Of a stretch of DNA of 64,000 nt, positions 1 through 14,432 are shown in pieces. The stretch covers positions 186,001 through 250,000 of the forward strand of contig JAILWY010000019.1 in assembly GCA_022113835.1 (NCBI GenBank), given 5' to 3'. The stretch's first letter is position 1, and every line of letters begins with the position of its first letter. The stretch is from Atopsyche davidsoni (lineage: Eukaryota > Arthropoda > Insecta > Trichoptera > Hydrobiosidae). A model generated the notes under the pieces. That model ran no database searches. It worked only from the letters and a program-made list of their open reading frames with translations, and was not told the DNA's origin. Both the position numbers and the translations under genes were made by a program.

Positions 1-2599
1 AACAACTACTACTATTATACTATTATCATATTATTAACAAAAAATTGATCAACGCGTGGGTAACTTCGAAAATTAGATTTTATACATAACTTTTCTTAAC
101 TATGTGTAAAAATACATGAACAAATAGAAAATTCAAAATTTTGATTTAATCATAAGATGTAAAAGATCGTGAATATGTTTATACGGTTAACCTTATTCAC
201 GTTTTACTTATTCAATCATAAAACTTTACAACAAAGAGAACGTATCTTTAAAATTTGTTTATTTCAAACTACCTACTCTTCAATTATTTCAAAATAAATT
301 AGGATTTCAAAATATATTTGATTAAATAAAATGACTACACCGAGTGAGACTCGGTTAGTCTATTCTCGGATATTAGTTTAGCGAAGCGTAAAACCTTTCT
401 GGAAAGCTCGTATCAATGCAGCGTGCAGGTTCTAATGGAGCTTTGAGAAAGGTCTATGACAGGTTTTATTATTAAATTATTTTTAATTAAAAAGAAGGGT
501 GCGGTACGTCTAGCGTTGAATACTCCATTTTATTTTTACTTAAAAAAAACTTAGATCGAGCGGTGGTCTTTGTCATATTATCATTTAAAAATAATGCCCC
601 TCCGATAAGCACTTTCTGTGTGGCAACTGTGGCATGGCAACAGCTTCTGTTTTAGTTTGTCAGCCAAGGCTCGCGATTGATAATTATTGTGATTGCCCAC
701 CGTCAAGAGTGAAGTGCCGAAGTACCGAAAGAAACGCCATGTTTCTCTTAGCATGGACCTTAATTTTTTAAAATGTACTCGCTTTGCAGAGCAGTGGTTT
801 TGCAATTAATTAGCCATATCACCCCTCTGATATTAATAAGTAACGTGCAATTAAAATTGCTACGTTGACTATTAGTTTGCCAAGGCACATTTTTTTTTAA
901 TTGTGAGTTGAAATTTTATTTATCAATTACTTTTATTATGGTCTTTATCAACAATTACTAACAAAAGACAGCGTAAAAAAAAATTGGCTCACGCCGACTT
1001 TTAAAAATATCGGTCTGAAAAAAATCATTCGGTTGAAAATCAATGACTGAAAGTAATAAAGACTAAAAAATTATTAAACAGAGAATAATCATTAAAAATA
1101 ACTTTATACAGGCATGTATCAAACTACTTGACATTTTAATATTTAAATTCAATAATTTATTTAAATCATTTGATAAAATATCAAAATTAAAAAAATTTGT
1201 ATTTGTAATTGATTTTGAAAAAAAGTTACACAATGCGTTAAAAAATAACCGGTGCCGTGAGCAAAAAATAAAGTTATACTAATAACACAAGAAATTTAAA
1301 AAAAATTGTTTGCCCGTTTTACTCGAAGTTTGTCTACTTAACTCAGGAGGATTGCACACGATGCAATTATTTTTTATATACGCGATGTTATATATTGGAA
1401 CTTCTCCATATACTGCCTCTTCAAAAAACACAAATTATACTTATCTGACTCTGAAGTATTTGCTGAATTTGAAAATAAAACAAATCACCTGCTAATCTCG
1501 TTTTTATAGTTAAAGGTCATACGAGCACTCAGCGAAAAAAAAAATCAACAAAAAAGGGTTTATATTAAAATATTAATTTGTGTTTGAAATGAGCTATCAA
1601 TGAAAAAAAGAAAAAGTATTTATCTAGACTTTTAAATATATATATTTTTTTTTAAATATGTATATATATTTACAAATGGACTATTAAAGCGCTTGCCCAG
1701 AAGTGAGGTTGAATTACCACACCTGGAATAAATTTGTAAAACATTTTTTTTGCATATAAATAAGCGCTGTAAGATAGATTTCGAAGTTAAATCCTGCCAA
1801 GAAAACAATAAATAATTCATAAGCGTGGAAACGTAGGCTTTGACAAATATATATTTTTAAATGGTTTTATCTCATAGTAAATAGTTTTGTTGAGTCGAAG
1901 TACGGGCTCCAGCGAGCTCCTCCTACTTTAGTTAGTGCTACTTCGGATTTTGCAGAATCCTTTCTTAGTTTTTCGCTCTGACGGGGATAAAGGAATTCCA
2001 AACGAAGACAGAGCTGAGGGTCAGCTTATTGTGAGTTGAGGGTCAGCGACTACACACATCCCGTAAACTTTAAAATTTAATATTTAATCTGCAGGTAGTT
2101 TTCTATGATTGAATATCATTTTTATTGTTCAGTAACAAAAAAACCCTTTAATTCTAACTAGTATGTTCTGACCAATGCTTAAAGCAATATTATTAGCAAT
2201 ACGAAGATAATTGATGCCGATGCCACTATGCCGATTTATTAATTCTTGGAATCATCGTGCCTTCCCTAGACCATCTGGTTCCAGCTGTGATTAATTACTT
2301 GGAAGTTGATACATGACAAATGATATGGTATGACTTGACAATGAAAACAATCCAATTTGATTGACAATTAACAATTAATTTCATGTTGAAAAGACGCGAG
2401 GCAGATAACACAATATATAAATAATTATTCATTGAAAAATTAAGCAGACCCTGAGACTGAAGAATGATTGGTTTAAATAATACATAAATTATTTATATTG
2501 AGATATTTGGAGCAGTAAGTACATACAATGACGTCAATAATAATTAATGTGTGTATCGTGGTTACAGGATGATTTCTACTCATAAACATTTCAACAATT
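1..2599. other. AT-rich DNA without a recognised gene
   Basis: No convincing exon. A short hairpin (ACCGAGTGAGACTCGGT) lies near 338-354, and a modestly GC-rich stretch at 1,890-2,065 contains two copies of TGAGGGTCAGC. Confidence 0.6.
2529..2536. promoter_or_regulatory. perfect CRE (TGACGTCA)
   Basis: A palindromic CREB/ATF site, 64 bp before the ATG of the 57-codon ORF. A single motif; function is inferred. Confidence 0.25.
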
Positions 2600-2773
2600 A
2601 TGGCATTATCAATATTATTATGTGTGATAAAGACCCGCTTAATAGCCGAAGAGGCAATGGGTGTGTCACGCTATAAATTATGTGATCACTTCTGGACCAG
2701 CGAGCTGCCGCTGGAGCGATACCCCGAGATAAGAGTGCCGCGGCTGTGCCCCGAATCAGACACTTTGTGGTGA
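2600..2773 (+). CDS. 57-codon ORF, coding-like
   Basis: ATG at 2600 to TGA at 2773. The first part is hydrophobic (MALSILLCVIKTRLIAEEAM); the second half, YKLCDHFWTSELPLERYPEI then RVPRLCPESDTLW, is GC-rich and coding-like against AT-rich flanks. It may be a small gene or the last exon of a larger one. I recognise no family. Confidence 0.25.
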   Translation: MALSILLCVIKTRLIAEEAMGVSRYKLCDHFWTSELPLERYPEIRVPRLCPESDTLW

Positions 2774-2977
2774 TGTCGTGGAGGTAGCTTAAAAAGAAAA
2801 ATCAAGACCGTATCTTCAGTCTTTCACTAAAACTATTCTAATTTATAGTATATATATATATATACTTCAACGGTTAGTCAAAGCGTACTTCGGTTTCTTA
2901 TGTATTTATTTGTTTCTTATTTCTTATGTATATGTCAAAAAGGGCAGGTGTTAAACCTAAAAAAGGGAGACTCATCA

Positions 2978-3015
<38 letters not shown>

Positions 3016-6000
3016 CTTATATGATAGCGTGTGATATATTTATAAAATATATTATTTAGCGCAATCAACCACTGTTATTAATAATTCAGAAAGATTAGCA
3101 GCTATTTAGGTACATGAAATAAAAAGTTGATAAGTATGGATTTCATAAAACAGGGCCTCATCGCATTTTAATATTTTATCTTATTGCTTATAATTATTTT
3201 ACAGCAAGTTGTATTCAACTTGCTAGGCGTTATTTTAAAAATGAAAATCTATGTGCATATTTGTGTTCGTAAAATGACAAAGCATATTAAAGAAGTTTAG
3301 GATTCTAATATTTTAAATTTAATTGAAAAACAAAGTATTAAAAAGAGCTGTGTAAATATTATATTTTATCGTTTAATATGATTTTTATTTTATGTATCTA
3401 TTTGTACTTCTAACGACTATATCGTTTCAGACAGACCTCCCTTCTCCCCGCGAGGGCCGCGAAGCACCACAAAACACCAGCGGCAGTGTTTGAATTGTCA
3501 TTAGTTTGTATTAGGGAAAATCACAGAATGATTATGTCGAGATTTTTATTTTTTTATCAGGAAATGTTTAGAATTACACAGACCTGAAAATGCTTTGAAC
3601 TTGGCATCAAAATTATCACAATATCAGTTTGTAAAACTTTGTATGAAATACTACTATTTCTTCATGTTAAGTATGAATGGACGAATAATGAAAATCTGAC
3701 TACGGACATATTATTTTGCATTTGAACATTTAAAGTCCGTTACTTTGAATTATAAAAGATGTATGTAAACTTCGTCCTGGATTTCATTCGTACTGTTACA
3801 CAGCCGTCGTTCGGTATATTTCCATAACAATGTGGTGGAATTACAATTGATTTTGTACGTATTCCTTGCAGTTTAATAATATTTTTGTCAATTATGTTGA
3901 AATTTATAAAGCGAAAATGCATTTCAATTTAATCTTCAGAGTATTAAATAAATATAGAGTGATGCTATTAAACTTAATAATGTTTGTGAATGAATGATGA
4001 GAGTAGACGATGTTTAAATATTTCTGCTTTTAAATAAATTGTAATAGAAATTACTTTTATGAAAACACAAGAGAAATGAATACTTTGTACGTTAGCAGTG
4101 CTCCTAAGGCATTAGAATACACCAGATTTCTCATTGAGTTTATTTAAATGAAATTTTCATTTTGTTCTTTGCTCAAAGAAAAATAATTTTTCAAACTTAA
4201 GGAAACAATTATTTCTTAATTTTGTAAAAGTGTAATAAATTTTGAGTTATATATTCGATAGTACCAGTTATTCTCAAACAAATTAAGGTTATAAACTGCC
4301 TTTTCTATTTATTTCAACTTACAGAGATGGGGATTTGCTTATTAACAGAAGTTTGTGAATAACATTTTGATGGTAACGATAATTTTAATACTTTTAAAAT
4401 GCGTTGTGTGAAATGTTTTTAGCATAGATTGTATGAAGTTTATATGTGATCTGTTGACTTGCACGCTGCGTTCTTGTGGCATGTATAGTGGAGTCGTCGG
4501 CTTTGAATTTTGATATTGAATTTGAGTTTGATTGACAGGCGGCGATTTTCTTTATCGACAAAGGGACGTAGCAGTGACGTCACACGGTCAAGCAGAGGTC
4601 ACGGCCGAATAATCTGACAGATAGCGAGCGGACTTTGAACCTTGGACTTCTCCTGAAAGCAATGCGTGATATGGAAAGGATCGAAAAGTGTAAACGAGAA
4701 GTACCACTACGTGCCAAGTTCGTGATAGTAATACGAGAAATAGATAAGAGTATTTGATGAATGAACAATGCCAGTGGAGCTTTAAGTTCTATAACATCAC
4801 TTGGTACCCAGATTAAAAAGTTTGCGGATTTTCAAACTAAGTGGTACAAGGTTGAGGTCGTCAACTATATGATTTTTTCTTGGATCAAAAACTATGAATT
4901 TTACTTTTATATTCTAAATGGTAACGTTAATTGATGACCATAAAAACATCTAGAATTTTTTTCAATAGTACTTTAACCATTGTAAAAATGTCAAATGAAA
5001 AATTTTCTGTGGAACTCAAGGATAGAGAAAAAATAAATTAAAACCATATAGGTCAGGAGCATTTACTAAAATAATTCAGAAAGCTATTGTTTAGCTTTAT
5101 GCTTTTTGATAAACTTGATTTCTTGTCAATCCCTCAACGAGTGATACACGTGACTGTTATTCAATTTTCAACATAAAGAGTTAAGTAAAATTCCTAGAAT
5201 AACATTCTGAGCGCTGACCTAAACTATACTGAAATCAGATTGCAATATTTAATCGATCGACTTATGATCTAATATGTTTCCAGTTACAGTTATAAAATAT
5301 TAAAACTTATGTTTTCAAAAGTCATATTATATTATCATACCCAAGAAAATAGCTATGAAATTTGAAAACAAAGGTTTGTAACTTTGGTGGTACAATAAAT
5401 TCATTCGAATACAGGCTGAGATGTTTTAATTAATTTTGTAAGTAAAGTATATATAAAACTATTCAAATAATAGGCAAAGTATCGGGCTTTGTAAAATAAG
5501 AAATAGTATAATGAAATATTTGGGGAAAGTGTTTATTCGGACTTGAGGCGGAACAAACAAAAGTTCCTCCCGGCCCAGCGCTCGCTGCGAAGTTCAACGT
5601 TCAACGGTGTTCTATTTTGGGATTATTACTAAACATACTTGTAAGCTAAAAATAAATCAGTTTCTGAAAGTTTGCACAAATTATACAACATTGTTTTGGT
5701 ATATTCTCTTCTCTTAAACACGTAGCTTTGTTAATGAAAGTACAGTGACCCCTCCAGCTCCAGTCTAAACGCATTATATTTAATTAAAAACCAGCATTCA
5801 ACGGCTTTATTGACAAATACCAGTAATGCATACAGTCTTTTGAAAAGAAAACACAATTTTCATGAACTTTATCATTTGCAGTTTCATCGTGTGGAAATTC
5901 TGAGTTATTTTAGAATTATTAGTAAATTAAAAAAAATGCAGCAGATAAATTCGCATCACAGATCAAATAATTTCATCGAATCAAGAAAAGTTGAGAACAA

Positions 6001-7289
6001 TGAGTCACGAATATGAAAATAACTCACCATGCAATGAATAATAATCTTCACACCGACGGACCTTTTCAAATGCATCAGTAATTATTTCACTTCCTTCACA
6101 CACATTGAAATGCCAGCAAGATTTAATGTTTTCGCAAGCAATATTAATGAACCAAGAAATTAAGATGCGTAAATTTTGGAGAGGTAAAACAAGTTAAACT
6201 AATTTTAGTTTTCTATTGTAATTATTGTTTGGGCTCTCACATATCTTTTCAGTTCGTTGAGTTGTATGGACGGTACGTTGCACAGAGAAGTTGCGAAGCA
6301 GGTGTATAGCAGACTGAAAACAATATGGTGATGATCGGTCACAGCGAAAACGAACCACATGTGTTTATATTTCTCAATATCTTCATCTAGTAAACATTAA
6401 TATTGTTGTGAATTAGATTCTACAGTAAAGTATTACATTAAAATCTAAAAACGAGCAGCTAGAAACAATATTTTCAAAATTAAGAAATATGTGAATCTCA
6501 TTATGAAGACGAAATATATCATTCGCATTTGACAAATTATTGTTAATTATAATATAAAACTATGTGATTTAGCATTTTAAAATGAATGGCATCAAGTCTT
6601 TAAAGTCATGAAAAATCCAGCTTGACATAGTACATTTTTGAAATTACTAAAAATTACTAATGGCTTTATTACAAAAGAAATCAATTTATTTAAAAATTTA
6701 AAATGATTACTCATGATACTTTATAGTTTCCAAAAAAATAATTATTCGCAAGCTTTAATTTTGTTATTTAGAAAATGACCTTTTTTTAAAATATATAACC
6801 ATTGAATTAATAATATACATATGAAAGCTGATGCATCTTGTGCATTTCAAGATTAAATTCGTAGCCCCTTTGTTATTTAATATGTGAACATATATAAAGA
6901 AAAGTATCTTCGCATGTTGCAAACGTTATATTCTTAAAACTCATATATTTTGATTAACACAGTTTCAAATTATTTATCAAAAAAAAAAAACGAAAACTCC
7001 AGCCTAAATTGTGACATTCATTATTTTTCCCAGCGACACGTAAGTTAAAATATTATATTTTGTACTCACCTTTTATGAAATTTGAAGAGTGCTTGGTTAC
7101 GGTGCTTGAATTTATTTTGCACGATATTAATACAGACTATTAAAAGGATACGTAGACATAAAAACCAAGAATTAACGATATACTGAATACGACTTGAACG
7201 GATACTAAGGGATGCACATGTATGAAAATGAATTTATGCAAATAAGCATTCAGGCTGCTTGCTATTTTATGGTACAATAGTAGTATATA
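2774..7289. other. AT-rich DNA, small ORFs only
   Basis: Short open frames are present but lack splice sites or family resemblance. A GC-rich spot occurs at 5,555-5,600. A 32-codon frame starting at 4,663 (MRDMERIEKCKREV) looks mildly coding-like but is unsupported. Confidence 0.5.
4575..4582. promoter_or_regulatory. second perfect CRE (TGACGTCA)
   Basis: The same eight bases within a moderately GC-rich stretch (about 4,530-4,700). No gene start is recognised beside it. Confidence 0.2.
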
Positions 7290-7650
7290 TGTCTGTAGCA
7301 GGTCGACATCTTGGGGTGAACGCCGACAAGGTTCCTGAGGGACTAGGCGAGAGCTGCGCGCGGGGGCTATTCAGCAGGCGCCATAACCGGACAACATTTT
7401 GAATTAAAAACAGTTGGACAGTATTGAATTCGACGGGTTTTTTTTAATTAAGTATATCGTTAGTTCGGCAGGTCTGCGGAGCAGGTGGTCTGGCCTGTCT
7501 TCGAACGCGCGGCTCCGGGGACTCGGCGAGGGCGGCGGCAGCGGTGGGCGACGTGCGTGCGACGTGCGGTTTAGAATGCGTATTCTAAAGAACTGAACAC
7601 TGGCACCGAGGACGTTGGCTTATCTACGGTGGATATTATTCGAGGCCCGC
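7290..7650. other. GC-rich patch, nature unknown
   Basis: Two CpG-rich blocks (about 7,295-7,380 and 7,470-7,570) in otherwise AT-rich DNA. A 60-codon + frame crosses the second block and is dominated by Gly/Arg. It may be a regulatory element or a piece of an exon; no splice pattern is convincing. Confidence 0.4.
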
Positions 7651-10600
7651 TGTGACTGGATTTATGATAGCGCGACATTCTCAGAGCCACTTCACAGGCG
7701 TTGCGCGGAAATTTCATATTTTAAAAAAATTATTTAAAAAAACTTCACGAATTAATTCGATTTGATCATGTCAACTATCCGAATATAGTCAATATAATAA
7801 TGTTTGTGTTGTGTCCGTAATGAAAATAAATCGAATTTACAAGCACAATGTTTTATGATTTTATTGGCGCAACGTTATATGATTATTTTCAACAAAAGAT
7901 AAATCTTTGATAAAAACTGAGCTCCATATTTCATTTGAATGCCACAAAAGAGCACATGCACATGTCCTTTTACATTTTACAAACTTTTTTTCATGTTTTT
8001 TAAGTTTAAAATCATAATGACGACTGTTGTTTTACTGGTATAGGACGAAACATCTGTTTATATACTCTTTTAAAAATCAATTTCTACAACTTGGATATTG
8101 ACAAAAAATCTCTTTCCAACGTTTCGGTACATATGTGAATACATTTCAAACCATTTAGATCTGTTGAAGATAGAATATCCTATTGCCGTTCCCAAAACGC
8201 AATTCACGTCAAAAATAATATCTGAAAAGTGTTGAGAATCGCTGGATTAAAAATTTTAAATTCCCATGGTCTGGGAGACAGGAGCAAAAGCAGACATGTC
8301 TCGTGGGGATGTAGAAAGATATGTTCTGGTCCATTGATTAGAAACCTTTCATTCGAACAAATAATTTAAATAATATGCATTGTTTGTTGCAATTTCAGAA
8401 TCGCTGAATTTTTTAAAATTATTCAAAAATTGGGGGTCGTTTCTAATAAAGTTTTGTACTTTTTATCATAATATTTATAAGAACCTTTTTTATTTTTACA
8501 TCGGCACTCATTTTGTTTCGTTTTTAACTTTGCACAATGAATGTACGTATATTAATAATAAAAACATATTTATAGGTTACTAAAAGTGATTTTATATTCC
8601 TCCTAAATTACATTTAGGAGGACCATAACTCCATTAATAGTTCAAAACCATAACAATAACTCCAAAAATAAAATTAGTTACATATTTGGATATTACGTGT
8701 ATTTTAAATATGAAAAGTCATATTTTTACTTTGCTTAGAAAAATGTTTTACAGTACAAGGTGAAATCAATTTCCATTACAATAAAGCTTGGTTAGACAAT
8801 CTGTTGTTATCTTAGATAGTCACCTTTCTATTAGAAGTCAATTCAACAACCGCCACATTAAAATGCGAGTCAAATATAAAATATATTTATACAAAGCTAC
8901 TATTAAGTTGAGACTGTAAAAATACTAAATTTAAATTCAACTTTTTGCTAAAGTGAAACATATTTATTATTAATTAATTGATTGCCAAGAACTATAAAAA
9001 AAAACAAAAAGAACTAAATTCATTTACCACTAGAAAAATGGAGTTATTGTTTTTATGGAGATATATTGGAAATAATGAGTTTGATTATTGTAAGCAAACT
9101 AAATTCATGATTACAGATTAATATGTCTAGTGTCTAGTCTTTTAACAGATTCAAATATTTTGTATATGTACATGTCTATATAATTATATTATAATTGAAA
9201 ATAAATCCTTTGATATTAAATACCAACTATGCAAAAGACAACATTTGGTCAATTATAACGAACCCCCATCGGTTGCTTATCCCTGTTCCCTATTGAAAAA
9301 CTCAACTTCTGAGAATCGATTTTTGTATCGTCAGGTTCAGCTTTTGTCATTTGTACGGCCGGTTTTCAGCTCGCAAGTCTGAATTACAATTAATACATTA
9401 TATGATATGGACCAAGTTAGGGTAGATAGTGTAGCAGAACACATGAAAAATTGTTTTTAAATATATTTACGGCCACAATCTAAAAGAAATGTAGTTATAA
9501 TTATTTCCATATCATGATTGTGCCACGCCGGGTATTATATATATATATATATATATATACATCTGTGTTTGAAGAATGTTGACGAAATTAGTCGCTTAAA
9601 TAAATAAAAAGTGGAAATTTATTTAAAATCTACTTTTTTAATAAAAATATAATAATGGAATCCCTTCAAGTATTTTTTGTCAAAAATATTGAATACATGA
9701 AATATTTGACCAAAGAAAACTCGATATGTTTTAATGAAAGAATGTGTCGTATTGTTTTGAAGTTATTGAATACGATTTTAAATTTTGAGCCATTCCCTTA
9801 ATAACCTTTTGTTACATTCACCAAAAGGTTTTATTATGGCATTTTCCCCTCAAAGATTAAATCAAAGGTCAAATAATTATATAAATTGGAATAATAAAAA
9901 AATAAATAAAATTGTATGCTTGGTTTCTTTGGTATTGTGTAAATACAATATGAATACTTAAAGTGTTAATTCTTTTGCAGTACACATGAAAAAATAAAAA
10001 TTTAAATGTGTAAACCACTTTTGAATATAAAATTATTTACAAATTAAACACTTTGCCTAAATGTTTAGCGCATTTACTAAATTATTATTTATCTTGATAT
10101 GCAATCTCTTGGCTTATTATTTGGACTTACCAAATAGGTGATGATAGTGTTAGATAGTTTTTAAGTCAAGATTGATATTTCATAATTATTAAGTTAAATA
10201 ATTAATAGTACGTTTGTACATTAATTACATTTAATGAAATGTACTATAAAGTGTATATGCAAGACTGATGAGTTTAATGCAGTGTATATCAGCAGGAAAA
10301 AAAAGTATATTACACTAATTATATATAAATAAATATATTATTTATATATAATTAGTGTAATATGACTTTTTAACGAATTGACAAGAATCGCAATATTCAT
10401 TTGCTGGATATTTTCGCACAGTATTTAATTTTTATTTCAATAATTTCTTACACTTTTTGCCTACAGATGCTACAGAAAATAATCGTGTTGAAGAGAATCA
10501 AAATGAAATATAAAAGTATTCATTTTGCAGAAACGTTCAAACAATTTATAGTTATGATTATATTTTGATGCATTTATTTATAATATTAATATGTAATATA

Positions 10601-12816
10601 TTTAAAATAAAGCGAGTTATCAATAAATAGAGAACTTGTTTTGGTAAAATAACTAATAACTATTGCTGTTCGTAATACCCATTTAAAAGATTATCAATTT
10701 TGCTTAAAAAATATGTACTTGAGTAAAATATACGTTTGTCACAGTGAATCATTAAAATTACTTATTCAAATTTGAAGGCATTTATAAACTTGGTATTTTT
10801 AGCAAGTATGACGGTAACAACCTCCTGTAAATGACGGCATTGAGGATTGATCTTCCATATGCATACTTGATTTGATTGAAAAAGCTCCACCAGCGGGTCG
10901 CTAAAAGCCTCCCTTCTTCAGGTGCAACCACGTCCCTTATTTTCATAAATAATAAGCTACTCGCGTAACAGATTGGAACACATCTGGAATAGAATGAGCC
11001 AGTGAAGTGGTCGTATCTGTTTGCCAGAATGCTTTTTATGTCACTTAAGCTTCGTATGACGCAATTCACAGGTCCGTGATACAGCGGTTTTTATTTATTG
11101 GTACCATCCGAGAAGAAAACGGTAATTTACCGACAAAATATTATTTATTCCATCTTAACACAATATAAATCAATTCGCGCAACTTATTAATAATATATCA
11201 ACTGCTATCTATGTGATTCAAGTAATTTATATCAAATCATCATAAGTCTATAAAAATACAATATCAATACGATACTATTTTAAATTGAGGTTGTACTTGT
11301 TAATGTCTTCATAAGCGGAATTTATGAAGATACAGACAATATTTTTTTAAATATACAGTGGAATATGTGTACATTAGAAATACAGTGAATAAATTCAGAA
11401 TCTGGATCTCTTAGATTGGACTTTGTTAAAATTCAACAGACGAAAGTAAGGTCTTTAACAAACAAAGTCAGTACAATTATTTTTTTTAAATCGAATATTT
11501 CTAATTTTGTAAATACATAAAACATACTCATCGAGTTCAATGGTGATTTATATCGTATTTTTGTACATTATGAATATAATTATTTTCATGCTCATGTATC
11601 AGTTAAAAAAGTGGATTAATTTATCTTGATAAATTATACGGGAGTACACTAAAAAAATTCATTTAACTATAAAAGTATTCACACATTTAAAATGGGCGTA
11701 AAAATTCAATATTATATTTAAAAGCAGCGCGAAGGGGAGCAGATACCTTCATACTAAATTTTAAACAGAGCACAGATAAAACAAATATTAGTTATGTAGA
11801 AAATAATAAGAAAAAATTGTCAAGTTCATGAAAAAATATGAGTGGATTTTTATATTTGCCTTGTAACATAGTTGAACCAGCTCAGTCATTTGACAAATGA
11901 TTCCTAATGAAAATGGCTAGCATTCTTCTTGGATCTGTATATTTCTTGCAGAAGAGCACAGAAAATTAATAAGTTCATAATTTAGACATTTTTTTCTTAG
12001 TACCGAGACTGGTATTTTTTCATAAACCTAAAATTAATATCAACGGAAAAGAAAACGCGCAGCACCAAAAATATATACATAACACAGTGGTAATAAGTAA
12101 TACGCATTTATGGAAGTATTATTTAATGTTAGAGAAAATTCAACTCTCACATTTAGAAACAATGTAAATTATAATATATTTGAAAAGATAATAATAAACA
12201 TGCCTTTAAAATTTGTAAAAAGTAAATCGCAGCTATGCATATAAGGGAAGGTTTATTAAATGAATAAAAATTAATTTAAAATAACTACACGAATTATTTC
12301 GATCTGATCTTTTCAATTATCTAAATACAAACTGTGTACTATGTCTCATGTTTGATAAAAAATAAAGTTATAAAAAATTGCTCCACATTTATTGGGTGTG
12401 AGCAGTAGTCGATTCAAAGCGGTGGCAGATAGCTTATAGGCCTCAATGAACAGCTCTACCCAGAAAAGGAAATTGACTGTACACCTGAACTATGTTTTTA
12501 AATTGAATCATATAAGTTTGAAGTTTACTGTTAATTTAAATGAATTGAGACAAGCATATTTCTTACTAAAAAAAACATTAAATTTTTATACAGCTCTGCA
12601 GTTAACTCTCACACAGACAATAACAATATAAATATGTGATTCACAAGATATAACAGGCCGTATTTTTTCAGTTTTTAAACATTGTTGCAGCAAAGTAATG
12701 CAAATGAAAAATAAATACAATTTTTTTTTGCATTTGTGACAGATCGAATATTAAAAACAACTGGAATATAAAAAAAAATCAACTTATTTAGTTGCAAGTA
12801 AGGGTTTTTAAAGTTA
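7651..12816. other. AT-rich DNA without a recognised gene
   Basis: Apart from the hairpin at 10.3 kb, the only notable piece is a minus-strand open frame at 10,782-11,069 (RDVVAPEEGRLLATRWWSFF), which could be a decayed transposon piece; no family is identified. Confidence 0.5.
10307..10363. repeat. perfect 26-bp hairpin
   Basis: Arms 10307-10332 and 10338-10363 are exact reverse complements around the 5-nt loop ATATA. The arm begins ATATTACACTAATTATATAT. No coding sequence is nearby; it could be a fold-back element or an RNA hairpin. Confidence 0.8.
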
Positions 12817-12820
12817 TTAA

Positions 12821-13858
12821 CCCTTTGCGCTCGAGACCGTTTCCGCGCGGACTAATCAGCAACTCGAAGCGTTTCGTAGCACTTTTGATGAATTTTTCAC
12901 CTCTAACTTAAAATGATCACACACACAAATAAACCCATAAAACTTTTTTATTTTAATATTTAATGTATATTTACATCTTAACGAAGATAATTTCGTAAAC
13001 ATAAGTCTTTGTAATTTTGCTTTGTATGATATTTCATGTAACAATTGCCGAGATGCATGCCCGGCTTTTCGGGACAAGTATCACAATAGTATGTCGTTTG
13101 ATGTCTTTTGCCGGGTTTATTTTTTTGATAGCAGACTTTGCAATTCTTCCTAACTCCTGTTAGAACGTTATGCAGCTTTCCACTTAGGGGGATATTTTCG
13201 GAATCGCAGGTTGAAGTGAAGCTCTAGCACGTGTCTGACGAAAATCTCCCGTCAATTGCCGAACAAAGGTTTTCATATACCACAAGTGATTATGCGGCTG
13301 TTCTCCTCTCAGCTGTTGAGTGAGATACACATTATCATAATATTATTATATATTATAAACCAAACAAAATAATGGTTCGATAAGTGAATGAAGAGGTTAT
13401 TGATATTGTGAGGGAGAAAAAAGTCTATCCTTCAGTGCAATATAAATTTAAGCAAATAAGGACCTTCAAATGAATTATTACGATAAGAAGTACAAGCAAA
13501 AAATATATGGGTTGATTAGGTACACATCCAGTCATTTTGCCATGGCTGTCAAGTTCGAAATGAGACCAAAAATGCAGTTCGCTTTATGGTGCCGCACTAA
13601 TCTTAGATAAGCAATTCTAGCGTAGTTTGAAAAGGAGATAACATGATCTTTGTAAAATTATATACGCAGTGCTTAGTAACGAACTTTAAAGAACAAGATC
13701 ACATAAACATAAAGAAGAAATCACTAGATAAGAAACCATAAATAGTTATCATCGCACATCGAATTTCCGCACCAAACAAAGTGGTGCGGAATCCGCACCA
13801 CTCGAGTTGCGGCATTACATCGTGTGGTGCGGAATCCGCACCTCTCGAGTGCAAAGGG
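12821..13858 (-). mobile_element. piggyBac-type deletion derivative, copy 1
   Basis: The 1,038-bp element has 15-bp inverted termini (CCCTTTGCGCTCGAG / CTCGAGTGCAAAGGG) and is flanked on both sides by TTAA (12817-12820, 13859-13862), the piggyBac target duplication. It lies in the minus orientation. Only the end of a transposase remains: the Cys-rich C-terminal domain (about 13330-12960), with CDTCPEKPGMHLGNCYMKYH and an upstream Cys pair. The frame is broken before that domain by a small indel compared with copy 2. Near one end are palindromic GGTGCGGAATCCGCACC subterminal repeats. Confidence 0.85.
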
Positions 13859-14368
13859 TTAATACCATATATATATATATATATATATATAATCATAATT
13901 CCTAGTTTTTTACATAAGTAAGATTACTTAGGTATTGTTTGTATTTTGTAAGTTTTTACAAGCATTTGTTAAAATAATCCGAACTAAGCCTTAACGTTTC
14001 AGTAAAAAAAAAAACCAACACATTTAATTATTATAAATATTTGAAGATTTTTTACAGCTTTATGAAAAATTAAAGGTTTTTAACAAAAGCAAAATATCAA
14101 AGAAAAAATTATATCAACAAATGGTATGTTATTACAGTTTTATTTATTTTATAAGAAGAAAATTGTTTATAATTCTAATTCTAAAACGCATGTTTGCAAA
14201 AAAAAATTCCTGTAGGTAATCTTTGGTGATAAATGAAAAAAAAATAATAAAAGAATACACAAAATGTAAACATAGTTTTCACAAAATGGTTTAAGTGTGT
14301 ACTCGAGTGCTATTGCATTCAGAAAAATAGGTATTCATTTAAAATAGTAATATTAATTTGGCACGTAC

Positions 14369-14432
14369 CTTCTTCTCGGGTGTAGCTGCAGCTGACTGAA
14401 GCGGCTTAGTCGGTGACTTCTCGCGACAGAGT
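14369..14432 (-). other. predicted non-coding first exon with splice donor
   Basis: Sixty-four nt from the predicted start site to the donor GAAGAAG|GTACGT. It contains no ATG, so it would be 5' UTR. It includes a CAGCTG E-box. Evidence is positional only. Confidence 0.4.

Noticed and set aside
12856..13077. 73-codon minus ORF within piggyBac copy 1
   Set aside because: Off-frame reading of the Cys-rich transposase domain.
13699..13896. Similar ORFs at 13,699-13,896 (minus) and 31,708-31,893 (plus)
   Set aside because: Both are translations of the piggyBac derivative's subterminal palindromes; the similarity comes from the element, not a gene family.
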